Source: Photorhabdus khanii NC19 (GTDB lineage: Bacteria > Pseudomonadota > Gammaproteobacteria > Enterobacterales > Enterobacteriaceae). Taken from it: a stretch of DNA of 64,000 nucleotides. The stretch is from positions 578,838 through 642,837 of the forward strand of contig NZ_AYSJ01000013.1 in assembly GCF_000517265.1 (NCBI RefSeq), written 5' to 3'. Below, piece after piece: positions 7,194 through 18,200 of the stretch; the stretch's first letter is position 1, and every line of letters starts with the position of its first letter. Below the pieces are notes generated by a model that was given only the letters and a program-made list of their open reading frames with translations, was not told where the DNA came from and did not search any database. The position numbers and the translations under genes were made by a program.

Positions 7194-10100
7194 CTAAAAA
7201 TTAAACTCTAAATCCACATCCCGGTCGATCGCCTGAGCAGACTCATCCAGCGTATGCTCATAGCCGAGGCTCTTGAGCAGTGCCTGTATTTCCACGTCAG
7301 GATCAGTAAGCACCTCATCTATCAAAGTGAAGAAGTACTCAAACACCGCCGCAATGGTTGCTTCGCTAAACATGCGTTCACGAAACTGTATAGTGCAATC
7401 AAAGACTTCTCCGGTTTCAGACACTTCCATCAACAAATCAAACTTGGCTGTATCCGACGCCAGTTCAAGTCGGGAAAATCCAGACCGCCAGGCCGCTTCA
7501 TCGGCACCGTTCAAACTCAGGGGCAGATATCCGAAAACCACGTCAAACAGCGGATGCTTACCTTGACGGCTTTGGCAATAGCGTTCAGCACTCAGATCTT
7601 CCAGCAGTGTGCTCATCGGATAAGTTTGATAAGGCGCGCTTTCAGACCACTGCGCGTTAAGCTCCAGGAGATAATCCGCTATGAGAAAGTCCGCATCCGG
7701 CTCAATTTTCAAAGCCAACATGTTGACAAGATAGCCGACCAGAGTCAGTTCTTCCGGCTGTGTGCGTCCCGTGACCGGAACACCAAGCAGAAAGGACTCG
7801 GCACGGGCGATTTTCGTCATCAACACGCCGAACGTCCCGAGGAAAAAGGTAAACGTGGGCAGACCAAGCTCACTACAAAAGCACCTAATTTCTTCACTAG
7901 TTTGTGGCGAAAGACTTTTGACCAGCGTTACACCCCGGTGACTTTCAGTACCGACATGCCCGTCATAATCATCCACTGTCGGCAGCGCCAGCGGCGCTGG
8001 CAAAGGCAACAGGTTGGCAAGCCAATAGGCTTTATTTTTCCGTACCTGATCCTCATTTCCGGACTCTAACTGGTGGCGTCGATATGCGGCGAAACTATAC
8101 TCCGGTGCAGCTAACCGCCGCCCCTCAAGCCTGCTTTGAAAATCATGGGCGAGGATGCCCAGAGAAACAGCGTCGCATACAATGTGGTGAACGACGATCA
8201 GCACCTGATGAAACCGGCCTGCGTCTGCGTCTTTTATCACCATGGCGCGAATTGGAAGTTCAGCATGCATATCAAAAGGCGTTCTGGCAAACTGTTCGAG
8301 GCGAGCAAGGTTTTCCTCCTGAGTCGGTCCAGCCTCAAACACGGTCAAGCTGACTTTAGCGTCAAGCTGAGGCAACATCATCAGATTGGCGTTCTGTCTT
8401 TTAAACAGACATTTCAACACCGGATGCCTGTCGGCAACCTGCTCTATCGCTGCGGCGATAGAGATCGCACTGACCGAACTCGGACATTGAAAAGCCACAG
8501 GCATGTTATAACTGGCGTCGGTAAAAGTTGTCTGATGTATGTACAGCAACTCCTGATCTGCACTGGCGACAATCGGTTCAGACAGATCGACAGCCAGCAA
8601 GACCGGATGGGAAGCCTCTTGGTCGTTGAGAAACTGCCGTTCAATCTCGCGGATGGTGGGTTGCACGAAAAAATCCTGAATGGAAACTCGTTTACCGAGT
8701 TTTTTATACACTTTTTCCGCCATTACAATGGTTTTCAGACTATCGCCACCCAGCTCCATAAATCTATCATCGATGCTGATGCCATCAACGCCGAGAATGC
8801 CGCTCCATATAGCAACGATTTCCTTCTGTATATCATTAGCGGGAAGTTGATAAACAGAGGTCAACGTTTCCGGCCTGGGCTTTAGTTTGACGCCACCTGC
8901 TAACTGCGCTCTGCGGTCGCCACTGGAGGTGCGCCTTCCTCCCCAGGCGTACAACCTGTCCATAAACTGGCCGGCAGAGAATATTTTCTGGTTTTCGTGG
9001 TCGTATTCACGCAGGCTACGCTCGAACAAGGCAGGAAACTCAGCGCCGGCGAAAGCGACTTCGTTGACGCCCCAAACAAACGTATCGCCTCGAGGATCCG
9101 CTTCAAAGTGGACGGTTTCCCAGTTCACAACGACCCAACGAGGCCCCGATGGTCTTCTGTTTTGAATCTGTCCCCAACTGTCCAGGAACAGGTTGGCCGT
9201 AGCATATGCCGCATGTGCAATACCGCCGAAAAACGTCGACATAGAAGAAGTTACGAAGCAATATTCGACAGGAATACTTTCGAATACTTTGGCCAGAACT
9301 TCCGCCACCCGGGCTTTTGGCTCAAGTTGTGCGCGGTAATGGTCGGCATTGAGCTGAACCAACGGAGAAAAAGAGTCCCCATCCGTGACGCCGGCAGCGT
9401 GAATAACCACACTAATATCGCCCAAACGATGACGAATGGACTCAAACGACGCCAATGCATCGGCTTCTGACTCCAGGGCATACGGGAAAATCTCCACCGC
9501 CCCGGCACCCGCTTCCTTCAGCTCCTCCTGCAAGCGCTTCATGGCAGGAGAATCAGCAGACTGGCGGCTGATTAACGCCAGCCGTCCCTGAAAACGCCGT
9601 GCAATCACCTTCGCCATCGCCCCGGCCATTCTGCCGCCGGCACCGGTTATAACATAGGTTTTCCCCGTGAAGCGCGCTTCATCCAATACCTCATTCTCTT
9701 CCGCATCCGGGCAACGGAAATCTTCAACAAACAGCCCCTCGTCATTAAGCTTCAAAGGCCCGTGCAGTGGAGTTTGCAACAATCCAGTCAGAACCGTAGG
9801 CGTCCAATCCGCACTTGGATTCTGAATACACAAAAACGCGCAATTAATGCCAGGGATCTCCTGGGGCATCACTAAAGCCAACGCCTTAAGAGCTGCCATC
9901 GTCAATACGGATTCGGTCAGGCGTTCGCTATCACCTGTTCTGGAGAAATAAGAGGTGATCAAGTAAATATGCACAGAAGTAAATGTGGAGAAATCGGCCT
10001 CTGCAAGCGTCTTGCCCAATTCAGATAAGATTTGGAGCGAAGTTGGAGAAAAGGAAAATCCATCCGTCGGGAACGCCAGCGACAACACCAGAGATGTGTC

Positions 10101-12221
10101 CTTTTGCGAGCCGATAGACAGCCCCGCGAGAGCACTTCGTACTTGTGCCGGGCACAGCATATTCAGGCTGACTGACTCAATCTGATTTTTGTCTGCCAAC
10201 CCGCTGGTAAAAAACGCTAAAGAGTGGTCAACCAGCAGTACGACGTACGGCTTATCCTCTTGCATCGGTTCTCCCGGCAAGCGTACCGGCCGCCAGAATG
10301 GCACCAGCAGACCCGGCGCGTTTTTAGACAAGCTTTTACCGTCGGGTGCAGCAACAATGTTAGCAATTTGCGCCCAAGTCTTATCCGCAATGTGCCCTGC
10401 GCCATGCTCTTCGCGAATGAAAGCATATCCAGGCACATCCATTAACAATTGTCCGTTAAAGGGGTTGAAAAGAAGTTTTCCAAGCTCTTTCGTCTTACCG
10501 GACACCCAGTTGGAAATAGCCTCAAGCTTCTCTGAGAGATTATCTGGCAACGTCGTTTCTAAGACTTGTTTTTCCAAAGATTGTCGAATCAATGCCAGAA
10601 CATCGGCCTCTTCACCAAGCGCCAGATATTGTTCAATTTGTCGCATCAGAGCAAACTTCGAATCCGCCGCGAACATCACTCGACACGGAAAATTATGTCG
10701 CTTGCTCAAGGTATGGGACAACGCAGGTAAATCCGAACCGGTTTGCGATACCAGCCAATGGGATACCGACGCCAATTGCAGCGCCAGAGAAGCTTTGTTT
10801 TTAGCTGAAAACGGGAAAAAACAGACTTCGGGCGCTTTATCGTCGCCGCTCGCATCACTGGCCTCCAGAGGGGAAGCATATTGCTGGAGCACTATATGCG
10901 CATTAGTTCCGCCGATGCCGAAGCTACTGACGCCACCGGTTCTCAATTTCCCTTCTTTTGAAGACCAGAGTTCAGCGCGGGTGTTGATATAAAACGGCGA
11001 CTGCTCAAACTCCAACTGAAGATTAGGGCGTTGGAAATGCAACGTAGGCGGGATCACGCCGTGTCTGAGCGCCAACACCATTTTGATGAAACCGGCGATG
11101 CCGGCAGCGGCGTCCAGATGTCCGATGTTGGTTTTAACGGCACCCAGCGCGCATTGGTTTAACATACATGGATTCAAGGTCTCCACTGCACCAACGGAAG
11201 ATCCCGCTTCATTGAAAACCTCACGCAACGCCATGAACTCGATGCTGTCTCCCAAAGAGGTCGCCGTTCCATGACACTCGATAAAATCCAGCTCCGCAGC
11301 GTCGATTTCTGCCATCTGCAACGCGGAACGAATCACTTCCGCCTGTCCCTTAACACTGGGGGCGGTATAGCCTACCTTGCGAGCGCCGTCATTATTAATG
11401 GCGGAACCTTTGAGAATAGCCCATATAGGATCTTTATCGGCGATAGCGTCCCCTGCACGCCGCAATACCACTGCTCCCAGGCCGCTGCCGAACACACTGC
11501 CGGTGGCCTCCGCATCAAACGCACGGGTCTTACCATCTTTTGAGAACAACATGCCGTCTTGATAGGTATGCCCATTTTGTTGCGGCAACAACAGACTGAT
11601 TCCACCAGCGACGGCGAAATCACACTCGCCGCTCAACAAACTCTGCACGGCCTGATGCACGCTAACCAAACTGGTTGAACAGGCAGTCTGGAGGGTGAAA
11701 CTGGGGCCTTCCAGCCCCAGCTTCCAGGAGATCAGCGTGCTCATCGCGTCTTTATTAGACAGCTGAGAGGCAAGAAAGCCACCTACATTCTCAACCTGTT
11801 CGGACAACATCGACTGCATGGTCCACTGCACCGTGCTGCGCGCGCCCAAGAACAGCCCGATATTGCGACCCCGTTTATCAGGATCGATACCAGCGTTCTC
11901 CAGAGCATGCCAGACGCACTCCATCATTAAACGGGTTTGCGGATCCAAAAGCGCCGCTTCCGCCTGACTGTAGCCGAAAAATTCCGCATCAAAATACTGC
12001 GCGCCTTCAAGCACACCGTTGACTGGCACAAAATCTTTATTGCGTATCTTGCTGGCGTCATGCCCCGCTTTAAGTAACTCATCTTCCGTAAAGCGAGAGA
12101 TCCCGTCCCTTCCCATAAGCAGATTTCGCCAAAATTCACCGCAGTTTCCGGCACCCGGAAATCGACCTGACAAACCGACGACGGCGATATCCAAATCTTC
12201 TCTTATTTCTGCACTCATCAT
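7194..12221 (-). CDS. Hybrid PKS/NRPS protein KS-KR-T-C without an acyltransferase
   Basis: A 1675-residue protein. KS at about 8-450 has the full triad: C181 in TACSTS, H317 in HGTAT, H368 in NIGH. No AT follows; only linker-like sequence with a post-AT-like tail (ISNWVSGKTKEL to VPGYAFIRE, about 570-605). KR at about 850-1090 has TGAGGRMAG for NADPH and S992/S993, Y1006, N1010. The carrier domain has S1161 in LGGDSLK. A condensation domain at about 1215-1650 has HHIVCDAVS (H1345, H1346, D1350). The extender unit must therefore come from a separate AT, most simply the one at 36637-37875, and might be aminomalonyl, giving an alpha-amino-beta-hydroxy unit after KR action. It overlaps the upstream NRPS gene by 4 bases. 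The terminal C domain should join the chain to an aminoacyl-T on another protein. Confidence 0.9.
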   Translation of the reverse strand: MMSAEIREDLDIAVVGLSGRFPGAGNCGEFWRNLLMGRDGISRFTEDELLKAGHDASKIRNKDFVPVNGVLEGAQYFDAEFFGYSQAEAALLDPQTRLMMECVWHALENAGIDPDKRGRNIGLFLGARSTVQWTMQSMLSEQVENVGGFLASQLSNKDAMSTLISWKLGLEGPSFTLQTACSTSLVSVHQAVQSLLSGECDFAVAGGISLLLPQQNGHTYQDGMLFSKDGKTRAFDAEATGSVFGSGLGAVVLRRAGDAIADKDPIWAILKGSAINNDGARKVGYTAPSVKGQAEVIRSALQMAEIDAAELDFIECHGTATSLGDSIEFMALREVFNEAGSSVGAVETLNPCMLNQCALGAVKTNIGHLDAAAGIAGFIKMVLALRHGVIPPTLHFQRPNLQLEFEQSPFYINTRAELWSSKEGKLRTGGVSSFGIGGTNAHIVLQQYASPLEASDASGDDKAPEVCFFPFSAKNKASLALQLASVSHWLVSQTGSDLPALSHTLSKRHNFPCRVMFAADSKFALMRQIEQYLALGEEADVLALIRQSLEKQVLETTLPDNLSEKLEAISNWVSGKTKELGKLLFNPFNGQLLMDVPGYAFIREEHGAGHIADKTWAQIANIVAAPDGKSLSKNAPGLLVPFWRPVRLPGEPMQEDKPYVVLLVDHSLAFFTSGLADKNQIESVSLNMLCPAQVRSALAGLSIGSQKDTSLVLSLAFPTDGFSFSPTSLQILSELGKTLAEADFSTFTSVHIYLITSYFSRTGDSERLTESVLTMAALKALALVMPQEIPGINCAFLCIQNPSADWTPTVLTGLLQTPLHGPLKLNDEGLFVEDFRCPDAEENEVLDEARFTGKTYVITGAGGRMAGAMAKVIARRFQGRLALISRQSADSPAMKRLQEELKEAGAGAVEIFPYALESEADALASFESIRHRLGDISVVIHAAGVTDGDSFSPLVQLNADHYRAQLEPKARVAEVLAKVFESIPVEYCFVTSSMSTFFGGIAHAAYATANLFLDSWGQIQNRRPSGPRWVVVNWETVHFEADPRGDTFVWGVNEVAFAGAEFPALFERSLREYDHENQKIFSAGQFMDRLYAWGGRRTSSGDRRAQLAGGVKLKPRPETLTSVYQLPANDIQKEIVAIWSGILGVDGISIDDRFMELGGDSLKTIVMAEKVYKKLGKRVSIQDFFVQPTIREIERQFLNDQEASHPVLLAVDLSEPIVASADQELLYIHQTTFTDASYNMPVAFQCPSSVSAISIAAAIEQVADRHPVLKCLFKRQNANLMMLPQLDAKVSLTVFEAGPTQEENLARLEQFARTPFDMHAELPIRAMVIKDADAGRFHQVLIVVHHIVCDAVSLGILAHDFQSRLEGRRLAAPEYSFAAYRRHQLESGNEDQVRKNKAYWLANLLPLPAPLALPTVDDYDGHVGTESHRGVTLVKSLSPQTSEEIRCFCSELGLPTFTFFLGTFGVLMTKIARAESFLLGVPVTGRTQPEELTLVGYLVNMLALKIEPDADFLIADYLLELNAQWSESAPYQTYPMSTLLEDLSAERYCQSRQGKHPLFDVVFGYLPLSLNGADEAAWRSGFSRLELASDTAKFDLLMEVSETGEVFDCTIQFRERMFSEATIAAVFEYFFTLIDEVLTDPDVEIQALLKSLGYEHTLDESAQAIDRDVDLEFNF

Positions 12222-15200
12222 GTCTTACCTTGTTCCGGGTCTATAAAGTCATTGGGAGTTAATTGTTTAACGAATTCAAAGTGATCGCCGCTTTTGCGAT
12301 GGACGGAGCAACATCCTTTTAGTTTTTGCGTAAGCCCATCAATACACTCTCCGTCTGCGTCGTCGGAAAAAAACATTGTGACGGAGACATTCTTTAACGA
12401 CAGAGCCAAAATCCGTTCATAGAATGTTCTCTCTTCAAGGATCCGGTGCTGTAACCGGTAATAGCACCATTCCTGGTAAAGCGCAGGGAACTCCCTCTGT
12501 AACGTCTCAACATTAATACCGGCGCTATCGAAGGTCAGGCAATTAACGCCGCGAAAGAATTCAACGAACTCCGAATACAACTCATCACCGCCGAACACTT
12601 CGGTTTGCAGATTGGGATCAAGAAACACCAGCTTGTTGATGTGTTGTGACAATTCCGGTTGTTGCTCCAGCAATGACGCCAATATCTCAGCCCCGAGGGA
12701 ATAGCCTCCCAGCCACAGCGGCCGTAACGGATGGGTACCCTGCGCTTCAATGCGTGACGTCAGAGTACTTAACAACGCCTCTTTAAACCCCTGCTCCGGC
12801 AGGTTTTCGACGGCACCGGGTTCTGTCGTCAAAACAGATACTGTCACTCGCCCCGCCAGCTTGTCCGCCAGAGCCTGCAATTCAATCAGCCCACCTAACG
12901 CCGGTGGCAGCAGCATGAGTTTGGGAATGCCCGGCTCATCAGCATTCAGGAAACGCTCCTCTAATAGTGTGTCGCGCACCCTATGAAGCTCCCGCCGTCC
13001 TTTGATCAACGACCATTGTTCGCCGATTGTGGCGTTGCGGAACACATCGACAGGGCTGAACGTAATACCGAACAGCGTTTCCAGTTGACACGCCAGACGT
13101 ACAGCGCTCAGGGACGATCCGGACACCAAGAAGAAGTCGGAGTCCAGTGTCAACGCCCCTTTATATTCCAGACATTTCCTCCAGCAGGTGATCAGCTTTT
13201 GCAGCCCCTCGTCCATCATCGAAACCTGTTCTTCCATAGTTTGATGCGCGTATTCGCTCCACTCCTGAAACAGCGCCACGATCCGCTGCCGGTCCAGCTT
13301 GCCTATTTCAGTTCGGGGCAAATACGTCACCGGAAATATCGCTGACGGCAGATGGGATCGGGGGTAATGTCGGGCCAGATACTGTTGCAGACCTGATTGA
13401 ATATTGGCTTTTCCTTCACTCATCTCTCCTTCAATCGCCAGAACCAAGCAGGCCTCCGGCGTTCCGGCGAACGCCACCGCAGCACCCGCCGCGGTCACGC
13501 CCGGATATTGTCCGGCTTTGTTCTCCAGTTCGCCCAGACCAATAAAATTGCCCCTCACCTTACAGCTATCGTCCATGCGCCCTTTGAGGTAAAACAGTCC
13601 GTCTTTATCCACCATTACTAAATCGCCGGTGCGGAAGAAATCCCCCTGATCGTCCCGACCAAATTTACGCGCGGTAAGCGCCGGATCATTCAGATAACCA
13701 TGACGTTCAAAATCCCCATAGATCACCAGCTCTCCCCATTGACCAGGCTGGAGCCGAATGCCATCCGGGCCAACCACGGCAAAGGCGACGTGACCAAATG
13801 GTTCGCCGATGGAAAGCGCCGTTCCTGACGCCAACCGCGCACAATTCACCATCGATACGGCGATGCAGGTCTCCGTGGGGCCATAACTGTTCCAAATCTG
13901 CGTCCGTTCGAGCAACTGGCTGATATCTCCAGCGGCGAGGAAATCACCGCCGGAGATACAAACCTTGGGCAAGGGTTCCAAATCCGGCATACGGTTCCAG
14001 GCAGAGACAAGGGCAGGAGCGGCGGAAATGACATCGGGCCGGTAGTGAGCTAAAAACGCCCTCGCCTTGCGCTCATTCAGCAAACTGTAGCGGTCGGCCA
14101 CTACGCTCGTTCCTTGCAACGCCCAGGCCAGCAAAACTTCTTCAAGATAACCGTCAAAACTGGGAGAAAACTGCTGCGCCACCCTCAATCCTTGTTTCAA
14201 CCCCAGCGTATTGACAAGAGAATCCACATATTGCGCCGCCGTATGCGCAGCGACGCAAATGCCTTTAGGTCTGCCGGTCGTGCCGGAGCTATACAGTATC
14301 CATGCGATAGGATTATCGTCGCGGGATTTCACACTTTGAAAATCGCACCAATCTATGGGAGGAAGATCAACCATAGCGTTATCCTGCGATTGAGCGCATC
14401 CATCCGGCGCAACAGCGCCGGTCTTAACCACGAGATCTGGCTCCGCATGGCGGATAACTTCCTTAATACGTTCCTCCGGCGTTCCCGTCTCCAGCGCCAG
14501 ATAGGTCGTGCGCGTCAGGAAACAGGCCGCCAAAAACGCCTGTAACCGACGCCCCTGACGCTCCAAAATTAGCGCCCGCCGGATCGTGTTCTGGTTTAAG
14601 GCCCGCGTATACACAGCGGTCAACTCGGCGAACTCCCCCCAAGTGACAACGCCTTCGTCGTCAATAACCGCTGGCCGGTCAGCCAATGTCAAAAACGCGT
14701 TAATCAGCATTGCATCAATTTGGGTATATGACTCACGCCGTTGAACCGACCGAAACGCCTTTCTAACCGCCCCGGTGGACACGATCAGTTCATCAACCTG
14801 CAAAGTGTAAGGGTCGTGACTCAGGACTTGCTGCAAGATTTCCTGATAGCGGATTGCGATAGTTTCTATTTGTGAATCCGTGAAGGTGTCAACCTGATAC
14901 TCCAGAGTGAGTCGGCAGCTTTGCGCGCTATGGGTTACTGCAAGATTAAGCGGCCCGTGCGCTTCCACCGATGAATCGTCTGCGCCCGGCACCTCATGCT
15001 CCCCCTCCGCTATGTCAATGTAGGAATAAGCAACATTGAGCAACGGATTGCTGCCAAACATCCGCGGATCACGACTGAACAACGCAAAGGCTTCCTCAAT
15101 CGGGAAAAAAAGATGATCAACCGCACTCCACTGCTCACCCGCCAGCTTTTTGATAAATTCATCCAAAGTCCCTGTCTGCTGATCAAAGCGAAATGCGCAA

Positions 15201-18200
15201 GGGGATAATGAAACGAACATACCCACCGTCTCCAGCGTGCGCCTTGGACGAAACGCATTAGCCACTGAAATGGAAAATGCATTGCTACGCCCCGCACGCG
15301 CTACGGCAAGGCCCCACACCGCCAGGAAGAGCGTAGCCGAGGTTACATTTAATGTCCCGCAAAGACGTTTCACTTCTGCCATGTTCGCCGCCGACAGGCA
15401 CCAGGATACAGTTCCCATCTTGCTGCCAGCGTCCACCGCGCCATGCCCGAACGGATCGAACTCAAGCCCCTCAAGATAGTTTTTCCAAAATGTCCCGGCC
15501 TGTTCCCAAACCTGGCACTGACGGGCGTCCGTCAATGCCATAGCGTAGCTCCGGTAACTCAACACAACAGGAGCCAGCGATGCCTGCGCCAACAACTGCT
15601 CAAACTCGCTCTGGAGAATTTCCAGTGAAGGTTTATCCACTAATATGTGATGGATTTGCAACTGCAAACAGGCGTGCTCCGTGTTCACTTCCTGTAGATA
15701 GCCTCTCAGCAGAGGGCCCTCACCCAAATCGAAAGCCCGTACCTGCACTTGCAACCACAAGTTCCGCGCATCGATCAACACCCGATCAACCGCGAGTGAC
15801 GGTAATATCTCAGCATAGGGAATCCCTTCGTTATTTATGCGGTATCGAGTGCGCAGAATATCGTGGCGATCGATCAGAGCTTGTAGTGCTCGTTTCACTG
15901 TGTCAGCGGAGACTTCATGCGATAAAGGGATCTCCAGAGCCAGAATATAAGCCAGTGATTCCGGATGCAGACGATATTGCGCATAAAGCCGGGCTTCTTG
16001 CGCCGATAACGGCCCACGCCCGTCAACCGAAGGCAGGGAAGCCGTTTCCAGCAGACGAGAGAAGCCGTTCATCGTCATGCTGTCTTCATCGATAAGTTGG
16101 GCGTCGATTATTTTCGCCAGACTTTCGATCGTATCGTTTTGGAAAAACGTCAATAAAGACACGACCTGTCCAAACTCATGTTGAATTTCCGCCAGAACTC
16201 TCCCTGCCCGCAACGAGTGTCCACCCAAAGCGAAAAAGCTTTTGTCTACCGACAGCGCATCAACCTCCAGTTCCAAATGCCGCGCCCAACAGGTCACTAG
16301 CCATTCTTGGGTTGGGCCGTTGGGCCGAACAATATCGCCATGCGCAGCTTTGCCAAGTATTTGTTTTAGCGCCTGCCGATCCAGCTTGCCATTGCGTGTC
16401 AGCGGCAATTCCGACACCAAAATAATCTGACTGGGAACCATATAAGCCGGTATCCGGCTTAATAACGCTTCCCTTATATTTTGCTCCGTTACCCAGCTGT
16501 CCATCGCAACGATGAAGGCCCCCACACGGGCGTGTCCCCGTTTGTCTTCTATGCCGATAACCGCCACTTGGGACACTATCGGTAAGTCCAGTATGCTCTT
16601 TTCAATTGCGTCCAGTTCGACACGGAAACCGTTCACTTTTAGTTGGCGATCGTGCCTCCCCAGGATTTCAATCTCTCCTTGGATGTCCCAGCAGCAGAGA
16701 TCTCCGCTGCGATAATATTTCCCCTTCAGCCATTCAGTATCTAGGTATATAAATGCCTTCTCTGTGAGATCCGGGCGATTAATGTAACCTGCACCCACTC
16801 CGACGCCACCTATCAACAATTCACCCGGCACGCCGATTGGGCATGGCTCTAAGGTATCGGGAAACACCACGACACACTGGCAGCCGCTCACCGGCTTACC
16901 GACAGTCATTTTCTGGTCATTACGCACTATGGGCAAATAGGTGGTAATAACGCCAGTTTCGCTGGGACCATATACATTAAACAGCTCGTAGTTATTCTTT
17001 TGAAACGTCCGCAGACTTTCACCACCGAAATACAGTTGCTGTAAGCCAGGAATATCACCCTGCACCATGATCTCTTCCGCCAACACCGTCGTGGTGAACA
17101 ACAGATCAATGCGGTTTTCCCGCAGGAATTTGACACACTTCCCGGCGTCTATGCGTGCCTCTTCCGGCAGCATGACCAATACGATGTCCTGCGTCAGACA
17201 CTCGACACACTCCAGTACAAAGTAGTCAAAAGTGTGGTTCGCCATGGAGGCGACTCTGGCGTCAGCTGTGCGATACAGGGTTTGCTTTTCATAACTGAGA
17301 TTGAGTAATGCTCTGTGAGTATTGACACTGCCTTTCGGTTTGCCCTCGCTACCGGAGGTCATCAACACGCACAATGCATCATCAGGGTTGACCGCCTCAC
17401 CTTTGTGCAACAATGCCGCCAAGGCTGACGCATCCGCTATATACGCCAGACCGGCCAGAGAAGCCGGATCATAGTGAGGCAGCATGACGACCTGACAGCC
17501 CCGAGTGTGGAAGAACTCTTCCATCTCGCAGAAATTTTCCTGCAACAGAACCGTCTTGGTGTTATGCAACTCGACGATGTCCGATAACTGCCTTTCCGGA
17601 GCACTGTGCGATTGCAGACAAAACGGCTTACCGATGCGCATGCATGCCATTGCAGCGAGCGTGATTTCCACGCCCTTGGCTCCAACGATAAGCACGCAAT
17701 CGCCTAATGATTCCCACTGGGGCAAATGGGGATCTGTTAATAAATCCTCCGTATACTGCCCTAACTGCTTAAAGTTAACAGTCTGACCATCACTTTCCAG
17801 AAACAGGGTTTCAGCTTTGTCGCGGATCGAAGCCGTGATGGCCTGCGCTACATTTTGGTACATCAGTGGCTGCGCCGGCACTGGCGCGGACAGAGCGGCA
17901 ACTCGTTCTTGCTCTTGCTGAGGCGTCCAGAGCATTGATGCGAGCAGAGCACCTGGCTCAAACACCATGCCACTCAACAACAAGGCCAAGCGATCCATCA
18001 AAAGCGACATCAGTTCTGCGTCCACTCTCCCCGGGTCGAATCGCATGTGCAGACAGGTCTCCTCGGGGCGGGCTTGAATCCAGATGCTCAGTGAATAGCT
18101 CGTCGTATCCATGTTCTCAAAGGACACCTGCGTTTCAGAGTAACCCACCAGAACTTGCGGCAATTGTGACATGACAGAAGACACTGATTGCGGCGACATA

